Assembly (NCBI GenBank): GCA_013141385.1 | Contig: JABFRB010000010.1 | Location: 1-64,000, forward strand | DNA from: Bacteroidales bacterium | Lineage (GTDB): Bacteria > Bacteroidota > Bacteroidia > Bacteroidales > Tenuifilaceae | Direction: 5' to 3' | DNA length: 64,000 nucleotides | Part shown: piece by piece, positions 33,823-43,463 of the stretch | Position numbering within the stretch: the stretch's first letter is position 1 | How the letters are laid out: every line of letters starts with the position of its first letter | Position numbers and translations under genes: made by a program | The notes under the pieces: generated by a model | What the model was told of the DNA's origin: nothing | The model's input: the letters and a program-made list of their open reading frames with translations, nothing else | The model's database searches: none

Positions 33823-34485
33823 CTATTCGTTTAACCCCCTAATTGATCGATTTAAGAAATCAACCAACGGTTTCATCTCTTTGAATACTACGAGGGTGTT
33901 CTTAAGGAGATTTTTATCCGTAATATCCTTCTCGCTTAGGCTATGGTATGGGGTTATATGCTTAAACTTGAAATATTCAGCCACTGGTGAATCTTTATCG
34001 AAACCTTGTGGTACTCGCTTTAACTTTTCTTCATCAAAAAACTGATAGGTTTCTTTAAATTTTTTGTTGTTTACAATTGCTAAAAACTCATCCGCATAAA
34101 GATCTATGTCCTCACGAATCCGCTTCATAACATCAGGTGCTGCCATATATATTCCGCCCGATGCGAACGAACTTTCAGTATCTAAATGAAAATAGTAACC
34201 AGCATACGGGCTTTTCCTACCTCCTCTTGCGATGTATGCACCGAAATTTGTCTTGTACGGGGCTTTATTTGCCGAAAATCGAACATCGCGATATACCCTA
34301 AAAATACAATCCTTAGGATCAATCGATCCCACAAAATCATCAAACTCATTAATTCCAAGGATTAGGGAATTGGTAAACTCTTTGAATTCTTCCGCCGATT
34401 TTTGAAACCAATCCTTATTGGCATTGAACCAATCGCGATCGTTATTAGCTTTAAGGGCTACCAGAAAATCTAATGCTGATTTCAT
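33823..34485 (-). CDS. DUF2461 family protein
   Basis: The product has 220 residues. It shows the DUF2461/TIGR02453 pattern: FLVALKANNDRDWFNANKDW at the N-terminus, FRVYRDVRFSANKAPYKTNF near 62, and GYYFHLDTESSFASGGIYMA near 96. These conserved blocks define a widespread cytoplasmic family without known function. It lies 24 bp from the HNH gene start on the same strand and may share its transcript. Confidence 0.88.
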   Translation of the reverse strand: MKSALDFLVALKANNDRDWFNANKDWFQKSAEEFKEFTNSLILGINEFDDFVGSIDPKDCIFRVYRDVRFSANKAPYKTNFGAYIARGGRKSPYAGYYFHLDTESSFASGGIYMAAPDVMKRIREDIDLYADEFLAIVNNKKFKETYQFFDEEKLKRVPQGFDKDSPVAEYFKFKHITPYHSLSEKDITDKNLLKNTLVVFKEMKPLVDFLNRSIRGLNE

Positions 34486-34624
34486 TTCTTTTTTTTCTCA
34501 AATTTACACGAATAATTCTTTCTCCGTAACCACTCAGGTTTATATTTTAGCAAACATTTTCTTTGAAAGTAAGGATTACAAGTTAAGGTAATCATTAAAA
34601 CTTAATTTCGCTGAACCCCTGTAT

Positions 34625-34800
34625 GGTTCGCGCAAAGGCGCAGAGTGCGCTAAGGGAGAAAAAACCTTTGGTTTTTTCTCTTTGCGAACAGATGTAGGTT
34701 CAATTTGGTACAATTTAACCATTGTCTTTCAATTGATTTTAAGTTTGCTACACATCTATCCTATTTTCTTTGCGCCTTAACGACTTTGCGTGAGATTATT
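34625..34800. repeat. ~178-bp dispersed repeat, copy 2
   Basis: This copy has the same layout and orientation as copy 1 at 27771: GGTTCGCGCAAAGGCGCAGA at the start, hairpin GAGAAAAAACC / GGTTTTTTCTC, the shared phrase CAATTTGGTA in the middle and TTAACGACTTTGCGTGAGA at the end. It lies upstream of the RND operon. Confidence 0.75.
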
Positions 34801-34855
34801 TATAGTTGTGTTTTAAATCATTTCATTAAAAAACATCTTATAACCATGTTCTACC

Positions 34856-34863
34856 TATCTTTG
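34856..34863 (+). promoter_or_regulatory. -7 element of the RND efflux operon
   Basis: An exact TATCTTTG, ~86 bp upstream of the adaptor gene. No clear -33. Confidence 0.35.
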
Positions 34864-34949
34864 ATTCTTAATTTGCATAATTCTTTTCAAAAGTAAACCA
34901 AACGCATTACAGAGTATCAAACTCAAACTTTATCAATCTTACACACAAT

Positions 34950-35999
34950 ATGAATCGATTTGTATATATAATTCTCATTGCAATTGCAGGTTTTTCCTTT
35001 GTGTCATGCGGGAAAAAGAAGGTAAATGAACCCAGTAAAGGGCAAAGTGGACGAGGTCAAATAAAAGTAGATGCCATTATTACCAAACCTACTTTACTTA
35101 CGAATCAAATTACCATTTCTGGGTCATTATTGGCCTTTGAGGAGGTTGCCTTGATGAGCGAAATGGCAGGAAGGGTTGTTCAAATCAATTTACCCGAAGG
35201 GAGGTTAGTTCGAAAGGGAACTCTACTTGTCCAACTTTATAATGATGACCTCCAAGCCAATCTTAAAAAATTACAGGCACAGCTTGAGGTTCAGGAAAAA
35301 ATATACCAAAGACAATCAGATCTATTAAAAGTAGATGGTATTAGCCAATCCGATTTTGATCAAACCTCTTTGGATGTTAACACGATAAAGGCTGGGATTG
35401 AAGTTCAACAAACCCTAATTCGAAAATCACAGATTTTGGCTCCTTTCGATGGAATTATCGGGCTACGTAATATAAGCGTTGGGGCTCAAATCACCCCTTC
35501 AACTCAAATAGCAACAATCCGAATGGAGGATAAGCTAAAATTAGATTTTAGCGTTCCCGAGAAATATAGTAGCGAAATAAAACCCGGATTGAATGTGAAG
35601 TTTACTATTTATGGGAAAGATACCGAATACGATGCAACAGTAATAGCAACCGAGGGCGGAATTGATGCAGCCACTCGAAATATTAAAGTTAGGGCATTAG
35701 TTAACAGTAAGCCTGAAGAATTAGTACCCGGCGGGTTTACGAACGTACAACTCACCCTTGGTGAAAATAAAAATGCAATTCTTATTCCTACCCAAGCCAT
35801 TATTCCTCAGGAAAGGAATAAAAGTGTAATAGTTTCGAAAAATGGAAAGGCTCATTTTGTAATGGTTAAAACCGGGGTAAGAAAAGAGTCAAAGGTTGAA
35901 ATTACCGATGGAATCAACATGGGTGATACGATTGTAACCAATGGTCTTCTGTTTTTGAAAGAGGGTGTCAAACTATCATTTTCAAATGTAAAAAACTGA
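34950..35999 (+). CDS. RND efflux periplasmic adaptor (membrane fusion lipoprotein)
   Basis: The product has 349 residues with a lipobox FVSC (Cys20). It bridges the inner-membrane pump and the TolC channel. The biotinyl-lipoyl-like strands EVALMSEMAGRVVQINLPEGRLVRKGTLL (split around residue 70-95), a coiled-coil hairpin (~97-150) and the second lipoyl half ILAPFDGIIGLRNISVGAQI are in order, followed by beta-barrel and membrane-proximal domains. It is 5 bp upstream of the pump gene in the same operon. Confidence 0.93.
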   Translation: MNRFVYIILIAIAGFSFVSCGKKKVNEPSKGQSGRGQIKVDAIITKPTLLTNQITISGSLLAFEEVALMSEMAGRVVQINLPEGRLVRKGTLLVQLYNDDLQANLKKLQAQLEVQEKIYQRQSDLLKVDGISQSDFDQTSLDVNTIKAGIEVQQTLIRKSQILAPFDGIIGLRNISVGAQITPSTQIATIRMEDKLKLDFSVPEKYSSEIKPGLNVKFTIYGKDTEYDATVIATEGGIDAATRNIKVRALVNSKPEELVPGGFTNVQLTLGENKNAILIPTQAIIPQERNKSVIVSKNGKAHFVMVKTGVRKESKVEITDGINMGDTIVTNGLLFLKEGVKLSFSNVKN

Positions 36000-36004
36000 T
36001 ACCT

Positions 36005-39000
36005 ATGATTATTTCAGATCTTGCATTGAAACGCCCTGTAGGCTCTATTGTATTGAGTCTCATGATTATACTTCTAGGAGTAGTCGGTTTATCGTTTCTT
36101 GGAGTACGTTTATATCCAGCAATTGACCCGCCAATAATAACTGTTCAAACATCATATACAGGAGCTAATTCCGAAATAATTGAGTCGCAAATTACCGAAC
36201 CTTTAGAAAAATCAATTAATGGGATTGAAGGGGTTAAATCAATATCATCATCATCATCAGTTGGTTCTAGCAATATAACCGTTGAATTTAACCTTGATGC
36301 CGATTTGGAAAAGGCCGCAAATGATGTTCGCGATAAAGTTTCGCAAGCAGCGAGAAGTCTTCCCCAAGACCTTGACGCACTCCCTACGGTTACCAAGTCT
36401 GATGCGAATGGAGATCCAATTATTTTCCTTATTGTTCGAAGCACATCAATGAATTCCCTTGAACTAAGCGACTATGCGGAAAATATTCTGATGGAAAAAT
36501 TTCAAACCATTCCGGGGATTAGCTCAGTAAGTATTTACGGTCAACAAAAACCTGCGATGCGTTTATGGTTAGATCCCTTGAAGATGGCTGCAAGAGGCAT
36601 CACTGCATCGGATATAAACTCCGCTCTAATTAAGGAAAATGTTGAAATGCCAGGGGGAAAGATAAGAGGTTATGGAACTGAACTTATTGTAAAAACCTAT
36701 GGAAGGTTAACAACTGAGGAAGATTTTAACAACCTTATAATTAGACAAAATAATAATCAGGTAATTCGATTTAGAGATATTGGTGAAGCCGTGTTGGGTC
36801 CTCAAAATGAGGAATCCGCTGCTAGTATTAACGGGGCAACAGGTTTATCAATGGTTTTAATTCCACTACCCGGAGCAAACAGCATTGAGATTTCAGATGA
36901 GTTTTATAAACGTTTGGAACAGATTAAAAAATTCCTGCCAGAAGGCGTTCGCCTTGATGTGGGGCGTGACAGGTCAATATTCGTTCGACAATCAGTTCGT
37001 GACGTAATAGAAACATTGGCTATTGCAATATCACTTGTTGTACTAATCATTTTCCTGTTTTTCAGAAATTGGGTAATCGCATTACGACCGCTAATTGATA
37101 TTCCTGTTTCGCTCATTGGAACATTTTTCGTAATGTATCTTCTGGGTTATTCTGTCAATGTGCTAACACTACTAGGAATTGTCCTAGCCACGGGGCTAGT
37201 AGTTGACGATGGTATTGTGGTGACCGAAAATATCTTTAAGCGAATTGAACGGGGTATGGATAAAATGCAAGCTGCTATTGAAGGAACTCGTGAAATATTC
37301 TTTGCCGTTATCTCAACATCAATAACACTGGCTATTGTTTTTATTCCTGTTGTATTCCTACAAGGTTTTACGGGAAGATTGTTCAGAGAATTTGGTATTG
37401 TAGTTGCATCGGCAGTGCTAATCTCTGCCTTGGTATCACTTACTCTTACTCCCGTACTTAACGTTTTTCTTGGAGGCTCAGCGTCACACCACTCTCGATT
37501 CTATTTGGCCACCGAAGACTTTTATGTGGGTTTAGAAAATGGATATCGCAGAATACTTAGTTATTTTATTGCGAAAAAGTGGATCTCTTTTGCAATTTTG
37601 GGGGCTTGTATTTTATTGATTTTTATAATTTCCAAGCAGTTAAAATCTGAACTTGCACCTCTTGAAGACCATAGTTTTATTCGAACTTCTTTAACAGCTC
37701 CAGAGGGAACCGAATTTAATGCAATGCAAAAAATCATTGATAAGGTTGCAAAAAAACAGATCGATTCAATACCCGAAGCTAATTTTATTCTTGCTCGATA
37801 CGGAGGTGGTATGGGAAGCTCAGGAGCAAATACAGGAAACGTTATGACATTTCTCTTGGATCCCAGCGAACGTAAGGCTTCGCAACAACAAATATATGAT
37901 AGGTTAACAAAAATGTATCGGTCAATTCCCGATGCAAGAATTATTTCCAGTCAGGAGGCAACTATAACAGCTGCATCATCAGGTGGGCTGCCAGTTCAGT
38001 TTGTACTGCAAAATCTAAATTTCAATAAGATTCGAGAGGTACTACCCAAGTTCTTAGATGAGGCTCAAAGTAGTCCGATTTTCAGTAGTGTTGATGTAAA
38101 CCTAAAGTTTAATAAACCTGAAATAAACATTACTGTTGATCGACTGAAAGCCACAAGTCTTGGCGTAAGCGAAAGAGATGTTTCCGATGCATTAAATTTA
38201 GCATTAAGCGGTGGTCGATATGGTTATTTTTTGAAAAACAACAAACAATATTTTATTATTGGACAGGTTGATAGGGAAAACAGAAACAAACCGGCCGATA
38301 TTTCATCGCTTTATGTGCGAAACAATGTTGGTACAATGATTCAGCTAGACAATCTGGTAACAATAGTGGAGAATAGCAATCCACCTACATTATATCATTT
38401 TAACAGGTATAAATCTGCTAATGTTTCTGCAAACCTTGCTCCAGGAAAAACCGTAGGGGAAGGTATTGAGGAGATGCGAAAAATTGCTGCAAAACTGCTT
38501 GATGATTCTTTTAGTACAGATCTTGCAGGCCCCTCTAGAGATTTTGCCGAAAGCAACTCGAATATTTCATTTGCACTAATATTGGCATTATTGCTTATCT
38601 ATTTAATTCTTGCGGCTCAATTTGAAAGTTTCCGTGATCCTTTTATTATTATGCTCACAGTACCTATGGCAATAACAGGCGCAATGCTTTCGCTTTGGAT
38701 TTTTGGACAAACCTTAAATATTTTTTCCCAAATCGGGATGATTCTACTTATTGGAATTGTTACCAAAAACGGGATTCTAATTGTAGAGTTTGCAAACCAG
38801 AAATGTAAGAGCGGGTTGGGCAAAAAAGATGCTGCATTTGAAGCTGCCTCTGCTCGTTTTCGACCTATTGTGATGACCTCGTTGGCAACAACCTTTGGTG
38901 CGCTTCCAATTGCTTTGGCTATCGGTGCTGGTGCATCAAGCCGTGTTTCGCTTGGTATTGTTGTGGTAGGGGGTTTACTCTTTGCCTTAGTACTAACCCT

Positions 39001-39046
39001 ATTTGTTATTCCGGTTATGTATATATTATTTTCAAGTAAAAAATAA
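36005..39046 (+). CDS. RND efflux pump, inner-membrane permease (AcrB/MexB-type HAE1)
   Basis: The product has 1013 residues and twelve predicted membrane helices in two halves, each with a large periplasmic porter domain. The N-terminus (ALKRPVGSIVLSLMIILLG) is typical. GLVVDDGIVVTENIF near residue 400 holds the paired Asp of the proton relay, and the matching Lys lies in GIVTKNGILIVEFAN near 922. It exports drugs, detergents or lipids in exchange for protons; specificity is not deducible. It is co-transcribed with the adaptor and TolC genes. Confidence 0.95.
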   Translation: MIISDLALKRPVGSIVLSLMIILLGVVGLSFLGVRLYPAIDPPIITVQTSYTGANSEIIESQITEPLEKSINGIEGVKSISSSSSVGSSNITVEFNLDADLEKAANDVRDKVSQAARSLPQDLDALPTVTKSDANGDPIIFLIVRSTSMNSLELSDYAENILMEKFQTIPGISSVSIYGQQKPAMRLWLDPLKMAARGITASDINSALIKENVEMPGGKIRGYGTELIVKTYGRLTTEEDFNNLIIRQNNNQVIRFRDIGEAVLGPQNEESAASINGATGLSMVLIPLPGANSIEISDEFYKRLEQIKKFLPEGVRLDVGRDRSIFVRQSVRDVIETLAIAISLVVLIIFLFFRNWVIALRPLIDIPVSLIGTFFVMYLLGYSVNVLTLLGIVLATGLVVDDGIVVTENIFKRIERGMDKMQAAIEGTREIFFAVISTSITLAIVFIPVVFLQGFTGRLFREFGIVVASAVLISALVSLTLTPVLNVFLGGSASHHSRFYLATEDFYVGLENGYRRILSYFIAKKWISFAILGACILLIFIISKQLKSELAPLEDHSFIRTSLTAPEGTEFNAMQKIIDKVAKKQIDSIPEANFILARYGGGMGSSGANTGNVMTFLLDPSERKASQQQIYDRLTKMYRSIPDARIISSQEATITAASSGGLPVQFVLQNLNFNKIREVLPKFLDEAQSSPIFSSVDVNLKFNKPEINITVDRLKATSLGVSERDVSDALNLALSGGRYGYFLKNNKQYFIIGQVDRENRNKPADISSLYVRNNVGTMIQLDNLVTIVENSNPPTLYHFNRYKSANVSANLAPGKTVGEGIEEMRKIAAKLLDDSFSTDLAGPSRDFAESNSNISFALILALLLIYLILAAQFESFRDPFIIMLTVPMAITGAMLSLWIFGQTLNIFSQIGMILLIGIVTKNGILIVEFANQKCKSGLGKKDAAFEAASARFRPIVMTSLATTFGALPIALAIGAGASSRVSLGIVVVGGLLFALVLTLFVIPVMYILFSSKK

Positions 39047-39085
39047 TCGCATCTACCTGATTAATAAATATTAATGTTGATATAA

Positions 39086-40318
39086 ATGAAATCATTTTTC
39101 GTTCTTATATTCCTAACTATTTTTTCAATTGCTGATGCCCAAACCATAATGACCGTGGAGGATGCATTAAATATTGCCTTGAAAAATAATTACGGAATTC
39201 TTGTAGCCCATAATGATGCTGCAGTTTCAAGGGCAAATAATACACTTGGCAATGCTGGCATGATGCCAAATGTCTCTTTCACAGGAAGCAGCAATTTTGC
39301 ACCAAACAATGCAAAATCGTATAAAACACTCAGTTCAGGGATTGAACTATCGTGGATGCTATTTGATGGTGGCAAAATGTTTGTTACAAAGAGTAAATTA
39401 AGTGAAATTCAATCTCTAGGCGAGATTCAGTTTAAGGAAAAAGTATTACAAACTCAATATAGCGTTGTTTCCGCTTATTTTGATGTTGTAAGACAAAAGC
39501 AGCAGCTAAATTCAATAAACGAAATAATAGATTACAACAAGACGCTCGTTAAGATTCTACAAACCTCTTTCGATGGCGGCTCTGCCCGAAAATCCAGTTT
39601 GCTTCAGGCAAAAATTGATTTGAATGTTTACACTGAAAACGCAATCAACCAACAGTTTACAATTGATGCAGCAAAAAAGTATTTAAATGAGCTGCTCGCT
39701 GTAAGTCCTGATTCTTTATTTGAGGTCTCAGATTCTATTCCAATCAACTTTTCGTTCAGCAAAGATGAACTGATCCAAAAGTTAAACTCAACGAATACTA
39801 GCATATTATCGTTTCAGAAACAAATGGATATTGCCAAATTGGGTTTAAAAGAATTCAACAAATCACGTTTCCCTCAAATCAATTTTAGAGCAGGATACTA
39901 CATGTCGCAAATCGATAATTCATCGAGTAATTATGGCCCTCAATTTGGTGGATCGATTTCAATACCACTGTATCAATCAGGAAAAATTCGCAGACAAGTT
40001 TCAATAGCAAAACTTGATGTTCAATCGGCAGAATATGATCTTGAGAACATCAAACACCAAGTTAAAAACGACCTGTTGAACGCAATTACTCAATTCGAGA
40101 ATCAGCAACGTTTACAAGCAATTGAAAAGGAAAATAATGCGCTAACCAAAGAAAATCTTGAAATAAGTTTACAAAGGATGAAACTAGGCGAAACAACCAC
40201 ATTGGAGGTTCACCAAGCCCAAGAAAACTACGTTCAATCCTGCACAAGACTTACTAACTTTGAGTACAATCTTAAAATTGCTGAAACAAAACTAAAGCAA
40301 CTTTTGTCTTTGATGTAA
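39086..40318 (+). CDS. TolC-family outer membrane efflux channel
   Basis: The 410-residue product has a signal peptide (MKSFFVLIFLTIFSIADA). Two long amphipathic helical repeats follow the pattern LTVEDALNIALKNNYGILVA at the N-terminus and LENIKHQVKNDLLNAITQFE in the second half, as in TolC barrels. It completes the tripartite efflux system with the two upstream genes and is closed by a strong hairpin terminator. Confidence 0.92.
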   Translation: MKSFFVLIFLTIFSIADAQTIMTVEDALNIALKNNYGILVAHNDAAVSRANNTLGNAGMMPNVSFTGSSNFAPNNAKSYKTLSSGIELSWMLFDGGKMFVTKSKLSEIQSLGEIQFKEKVLQTQYSVVSAYFDVVRQKQQLNSINEIIDYNKTLVKILQTSFDGGSARKSSLLQAKIDLNVYTENAINQQFTIDAAKKYLNELLAVSPDSLFEVSDSIPINFSFSKDELIQKLNSTNTSILSFQKQMDIAKLGLKEFNKSRFPQINFRAGYYMSQIDNSSSNYGPQFGGSISIPLYQSGKIRRQVSIAKLDVQSAEYDLENIKHQVKNDLLNAITQFENQQRLQAIEKENNALTKENLEISLQRMKLGETTTLEVHQAQENYVQSCTRLTNFEYNLKIAETKLKQLLSLM

Positions 40319-40371
40319 TTTTATGAAATTACAATCGTGTGACTCAGTGTTGTGCTAAAGATCATAAATAG

Positions 40372-40393
40372 AAGCGGGTATTTTCCCGCTTTT
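40372..40393 (+). terminator. Terminator of the RND operon
   Basis: Stem AAGCGGG / CCCGCTT with a 6-nt loop and T run. Confidence 0.75.
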
Positions 40394-40427
40394 ACTATTT
40401 TTATAAAAATTTTTGAGTTCGATCTTT

Positions 40428-41849
40428 ATGGTATTCAGCAGCATTGTTTTCTTGCTTTACTTCCTGCCAGCATTTTTAATTACTTACTACGCTGTTAGCC
40501 AGAAATATAAAAACATTGTAATTCTTCTATTCAGCATTATATTTTATAACTGGGGTGCTCCAAAGTTTATTTTTGTAATCCTCGGTACAACATTTCTCGA
40601 TTTCCATTTAGTAAAATGGATGTCACAAACCAAAAACACCCTTCACCGAAGGTTGATGCTCACTCTCTCTGTTTCTGTCAATCTCGGTCTTCTATTTTAC
40701 TTCAAGTACTCAAACTTTTTTATCGAGAATTTTAACACTCTTCTCTCATCCTTTGGTGTTAATGCAATTCAATGGACAAAATTAGTTCTACCCATTGGGA
40801 TATCCTTTTATACATTTGAAACAATTACCTATGTTGTTGATGTCTACAGGAGAGTTCACAAACCCTTGGATAATTTCTGGGATTATCAACTCTATATCAT
40901 TCTATTTCCAAAGCTAATTGCTGGGCCAATTATTCGCTACCATGATTTAGCCGATCAAATTACGGATCGCTCTCAGAACGATACTATAGATAATAGATTA
41001 ACAGGATTTTATCGCTTTGCCATTGGCCTAGCAAAAAAGGTTTTAATAGCTAATCATCTTGGTCAACAGGCTGATGCAATATTCTCGATGAACTATAGCG
41101 GAATGGGTACCTACACGGCATGGGTGGGAATTCTTGCCTACACGTTTCAAATATATTTTGATTTCTCGGGTTACTCCGATATGGCTATTGGCCTAGGTAA
41201 AATGATTGGTTTTAGGTTTCTCGAAAATTTTAATAATCCCTACATATCACAAAGTATAACTGAATTTTGGAGGCGTTGGCATATATCATTGGGAAACTGG
41301 ATGCGAAGCTATCTATATATACCATTGGGGGGAAATAGGGTAAGCAAGTTTCGTTTATATTTTAACCTTTGGCTGGTTTTTCTTGCCTCGGGTTTCTGGC
41401 ACGGAGCATCGTGGAGTTTCGTACTATGGGGCGCTTATCACGGATTATTTTTAGTGCTTGAACGGGGATTCTTGCTAAAATTCTATCATACAATAGGCAA
41501 ACTTCCAAGCACCATCATTACATTTCTAATAGTTGTAGTTGGGTGGGTGTTCTTCAGAATCGAAAAAATTGCCGATGCCTTTACCTATGTTAAACGAATG
41601 TTTGCCTTCAATTTTAATACCATACCGTCCTTTGGTTATGAGTTTTACACCTATTTCGGTATCGCAGTAATCTTCGCTTTCTTTGCTTACTCTAAATCTG
41701 GTCAAACCATTCAGGATAAAGTTTATATTGAAACCTATAATCTCAAGCAACATGTTGTAGTATCAACATTATCAATTGTTTTGCTTCTTATTTCAATTAG
41801 TTTAATAACAGCATTCGGGTTCAACCCATTTATATATTTTAGGTTTTAG
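40428..41849 (+). CDS. MBOAT-family O-acyltransferase (AlgI-like)
   Basis: The product is 473 residues from ATG 40428 (MVFSSIVFLLYFLP, the AlgI-type start); a TTG five codons upstream is less likely. It is a polytopic membrane protein with MBOAT hallmarks: ISFYTFETITYVVDVYR near 130, LIAGPIIRYHDL near 165, and the active-site region ITEFWRRWHISLGNWMRSYLYIPLGGNR near 282 (split FWRRWH and YIPLGGN) with the catalytic His in SGFWHGASWSFVLWG near 325. It passes acetyl groups across the inner membrane to an exported polysaccharide, together with the next gene. Confidence 0.92.
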   Translation: MVFSSIVFLLYFLPAFLITYYAVSQKYKNIVILLFSIIFYNWGAPKFIFVILGTTFLDFHLVKWMSQTKNTLHRRLMLTLSVSVNLGLLFYFKYSNFFIENFNTLLSSFGVNAIQWTKLVLPIGISFYTFETITYVVDVYRRVHKPLDNFWDYQLYIILFPKLIAGPIIRYHDLADQITDRSQNDTIDNRLTGFYRFAIGLAKKVLIANHLGQQADAIFSMNYSGMGTYTAWVGILAYTFQIYFDFSGYSDMAIGLGKMIGFRFLENFNNPYISQSITEFWRRWHISLGNWMRSYLYIPLGGNRVSKFRLYFNLWLVFLASGFWHGASWSFVLWGAYHGLFLVLERGFLLKFYHTIGKLPSTIITFLIVVVGWVFFRIEKIADAFTYVKRMFAFNFNTIPSFGYEFYTYFGIAVIFAFFAYSKSGQTIQDKVYIETYNLKQHVVVSTLSIVLLLISISLITAFGFNPFIYFRF

Positions 41850-41851
41850 CA

Positions 41852-43000
41852 ATGAAAAGAGCTTCGAAAAAATTACGTGTGATATTGCTTCTTCTAGCTA
41901 TTCTTGCTTTTCTGATATTTATTCTTCAGGGTAGTTATAAAATCATTTCTATCAAACCTTTGTGGGGAAGTGTTATACTTGCTGACAAAGGAAATCTTAC
42001 TATTAAAAATTGGTTCGATGGGGATTATCAACAGCAAGAAGAAAAGTACTTAAATGACAACTTTGGTTTCAGAAGTTTCTTTGTCAGAATGAATAATCAA
42101 ATTGAATTCAGCCTATTTGATAAAGCCAAAGCCAACGGGGTTATTATTGGTAAAGACATGTATTTATATGAGGAAAACTATATAAGGGCATATAACGGAA
42201 CCGATTTTATTGGTGTTGATAGCATAAGACATCGGTTACAGAAAGTTAAGATTTTACAGGATACCCTTTCAAAATATAACAAGGATGTAATAGTTGTATT
42301 TGCTGCAGGAAAAGGCTCCTTCTACCCTGAATTTTTTCCAGATAACTACAAAGTTCCAAGAGGAACAACAAACTATGAGTACTATATAAAAGAGGCAAAG
42401 GATCTTGGGCTGAATTATATCGACTTTAATAAATTTTTTGTTGATAATAAATTTACATCAAAATATAAACTTTACCCAAAGCAAGGTATTCATTGGAGTT
42501 TTTACGGGATGTGCATTGCCTCCGATTCAATCATTAAATATATTGAATTCAAAAGAAAAATCGATATGCCTAATATCTACTGGAATGATATTGAAATTGA
42601 TTACACCCGAAAGGATGATTACGATATAGGCAATGGGCTCAACTTGCTTTTTAAGCTAAAAAGAGAAAAGATGGGATATCCCAAAGTGCTAATAGAATCA
42701 GATTCAGGTAAAATTAAACCATCGGTGCTGGTTGTTAGCGATAGCTTTTACTGGGGGCTATATAACCTTGGAATATGGAAAACTTTCTCAAGCAACCATT
42801 TTTGGTTTTATAATCAACAGATATATTCGCCTGTTTTGTGTGAAACCATGGAGGTTTCGCAAGTAAACCTACGAAACGAGATTATGAATCATGATGTAAT
42901 CATAATACTTGCAACCGAAGCAACATTGCCGAATCTGGGTTGGGGGTTTATTGAAAGTGCTTATAACGAGATTAAAACCTCTAAACTATCTCGCAATTAA
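41852..43000 (+). CDS. AlgX/AlgJ-like SGNH acetyltransferase
   Basis: The product has 382 residues, with one N-terminal membrane anchor and a periplasmic SGNH-like domain. GKDMYLYEENYI resembles the AlgX/AlgJ 'GKDGWLF' element; PKQGIHWSFYG provides the conserved HW(S/T) block and VLVVSDSFYWGL the GDS-like Ser. It starts 2 bp after the MBOAT gene, so the pair forms a polysaccharide O-acetylation module. No polymer synthase is nearby; the acceptor is unknown. Confidence 0.85.
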   Translation: MKRASKKLRVILLLLAILAFLIFILQGSYKIISIKPLWGSVILADKGNLTIKNWFDGDYQQQEEKYLNDNFGFRSFFVRMNNQIEFSLFDKAKANGVIIGKDMYLYEENYIRAYNGTDFIGVDSIRHRLQKVKILQDTLSKYNKDVIVVFAAGKGSFYPEFFPDNYKVPRGTTNYEYYIKEAKDLGLNYIDFNKFFVDNKFTSKYKLYPKQGIHWSFYGMCIASDSIIKYIEFKRKIDMPNIYWNDIEIDYTRKDDYDIGNGLNLLFKLKREKMGYPKVLIESDSGKIKPSVLVVSDSFYWGLYNLGIWKTFSSNHFWFYNQQIYSPVLCETMEVSQVNLRNEIMNHDVIIILATEATLPNLGWGFIESAYNEIKTSKLSRN

Positions 43001-43082
43001 TAATCCTGTTGTTGTTTTGCTTTTTTACATTTTAGGAAGTCAAGATTTACTACAAAATATTTATAATGTTAATTATATTTAT

Positions 43083-43100
43083 CAAATATACCTATATTTG
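43083..43100 (+). promoter_or_regulatory. hipBA promoter with overlapping operator-like inverted repeat
   Basis: CAAATATA CC TATATTTG is a perfect 8-bp inverted repeat. Its right arm is an exact -7 box (TATATTTG) 18 bp before the hipB-like ATG. A repressor bound here would block transcription, as expected for toxin-antitoxin autoregulation. Confidence 0.55.
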
Positions 43101-43118
43101 TAATATATAATTTACGTT

Positions 43119-43463
43119 ATGAAAACAAAGAATCAAATTCTACTTCCAAAAGTGCAGAAATCCATCACATCTTTAGGTGAGAATATAAAACTTGCACGGT
43201 TGAGAAGAAAATATAGCACGGAACAAGTTGCTGAAAGGGCAAATATAAGCAGACCTACCCTCCTATCAATTGAAAAAGGACATCCGAGAGTAAGTATTGG
43301 TGCAATCGTAAGCGTTCTTTTTGTGCTTGGTCTTGAAAACGATATACTAGAAGTTGCAAAAGATGACAAGCTAGGAAGAAGGCTACAGGACGCTAACCTT
43401 ATTGTTAAAGAAAGAGCTCCAAAAAAAGTAAAAGAAAAACTAACCGACAATACTGATGAATAA
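43119..43463 (+). CDS. HipB-like antitoxin, XRE-family HTH
   Basis: The product has 114 residues. Residues ~18-75 form a Cro/C1 helix-turn-helix (LGENIKLARLRRKYSTEQVAE, then ISRPTLLSIEKGHPRVSIG). The tail is Lys/Glu rich (KERAPKKVKEKLTDNTDE) and probably flexible. It should bind and repress its own promoter and neutralise the downstream kinase. Its stop codon overlaps the next start (GATGAATAA), the usual coupling in hip operons. Confidence 0.88.
   Translation: MKTKNQILLPKVQKSITSLGENIKLARLRRKYSTEQVAERANISRPTLLSIEKGHPRVSIGAIVSVLFVLGLENDILEVAKDDKLGRRLQDANLIVKERAPKKVKEKLTDNTDE

Larger units (their letters stand above)
34486..34949. other. 464-bp intergenic region holding repeat copy 2 and a promoter
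   Basis: Contains the repeat and, downstream of it, an RND operon promoter. No ORF is supported; the 63-codon frame across the repeat is non-coding. Confidence 0.5.
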
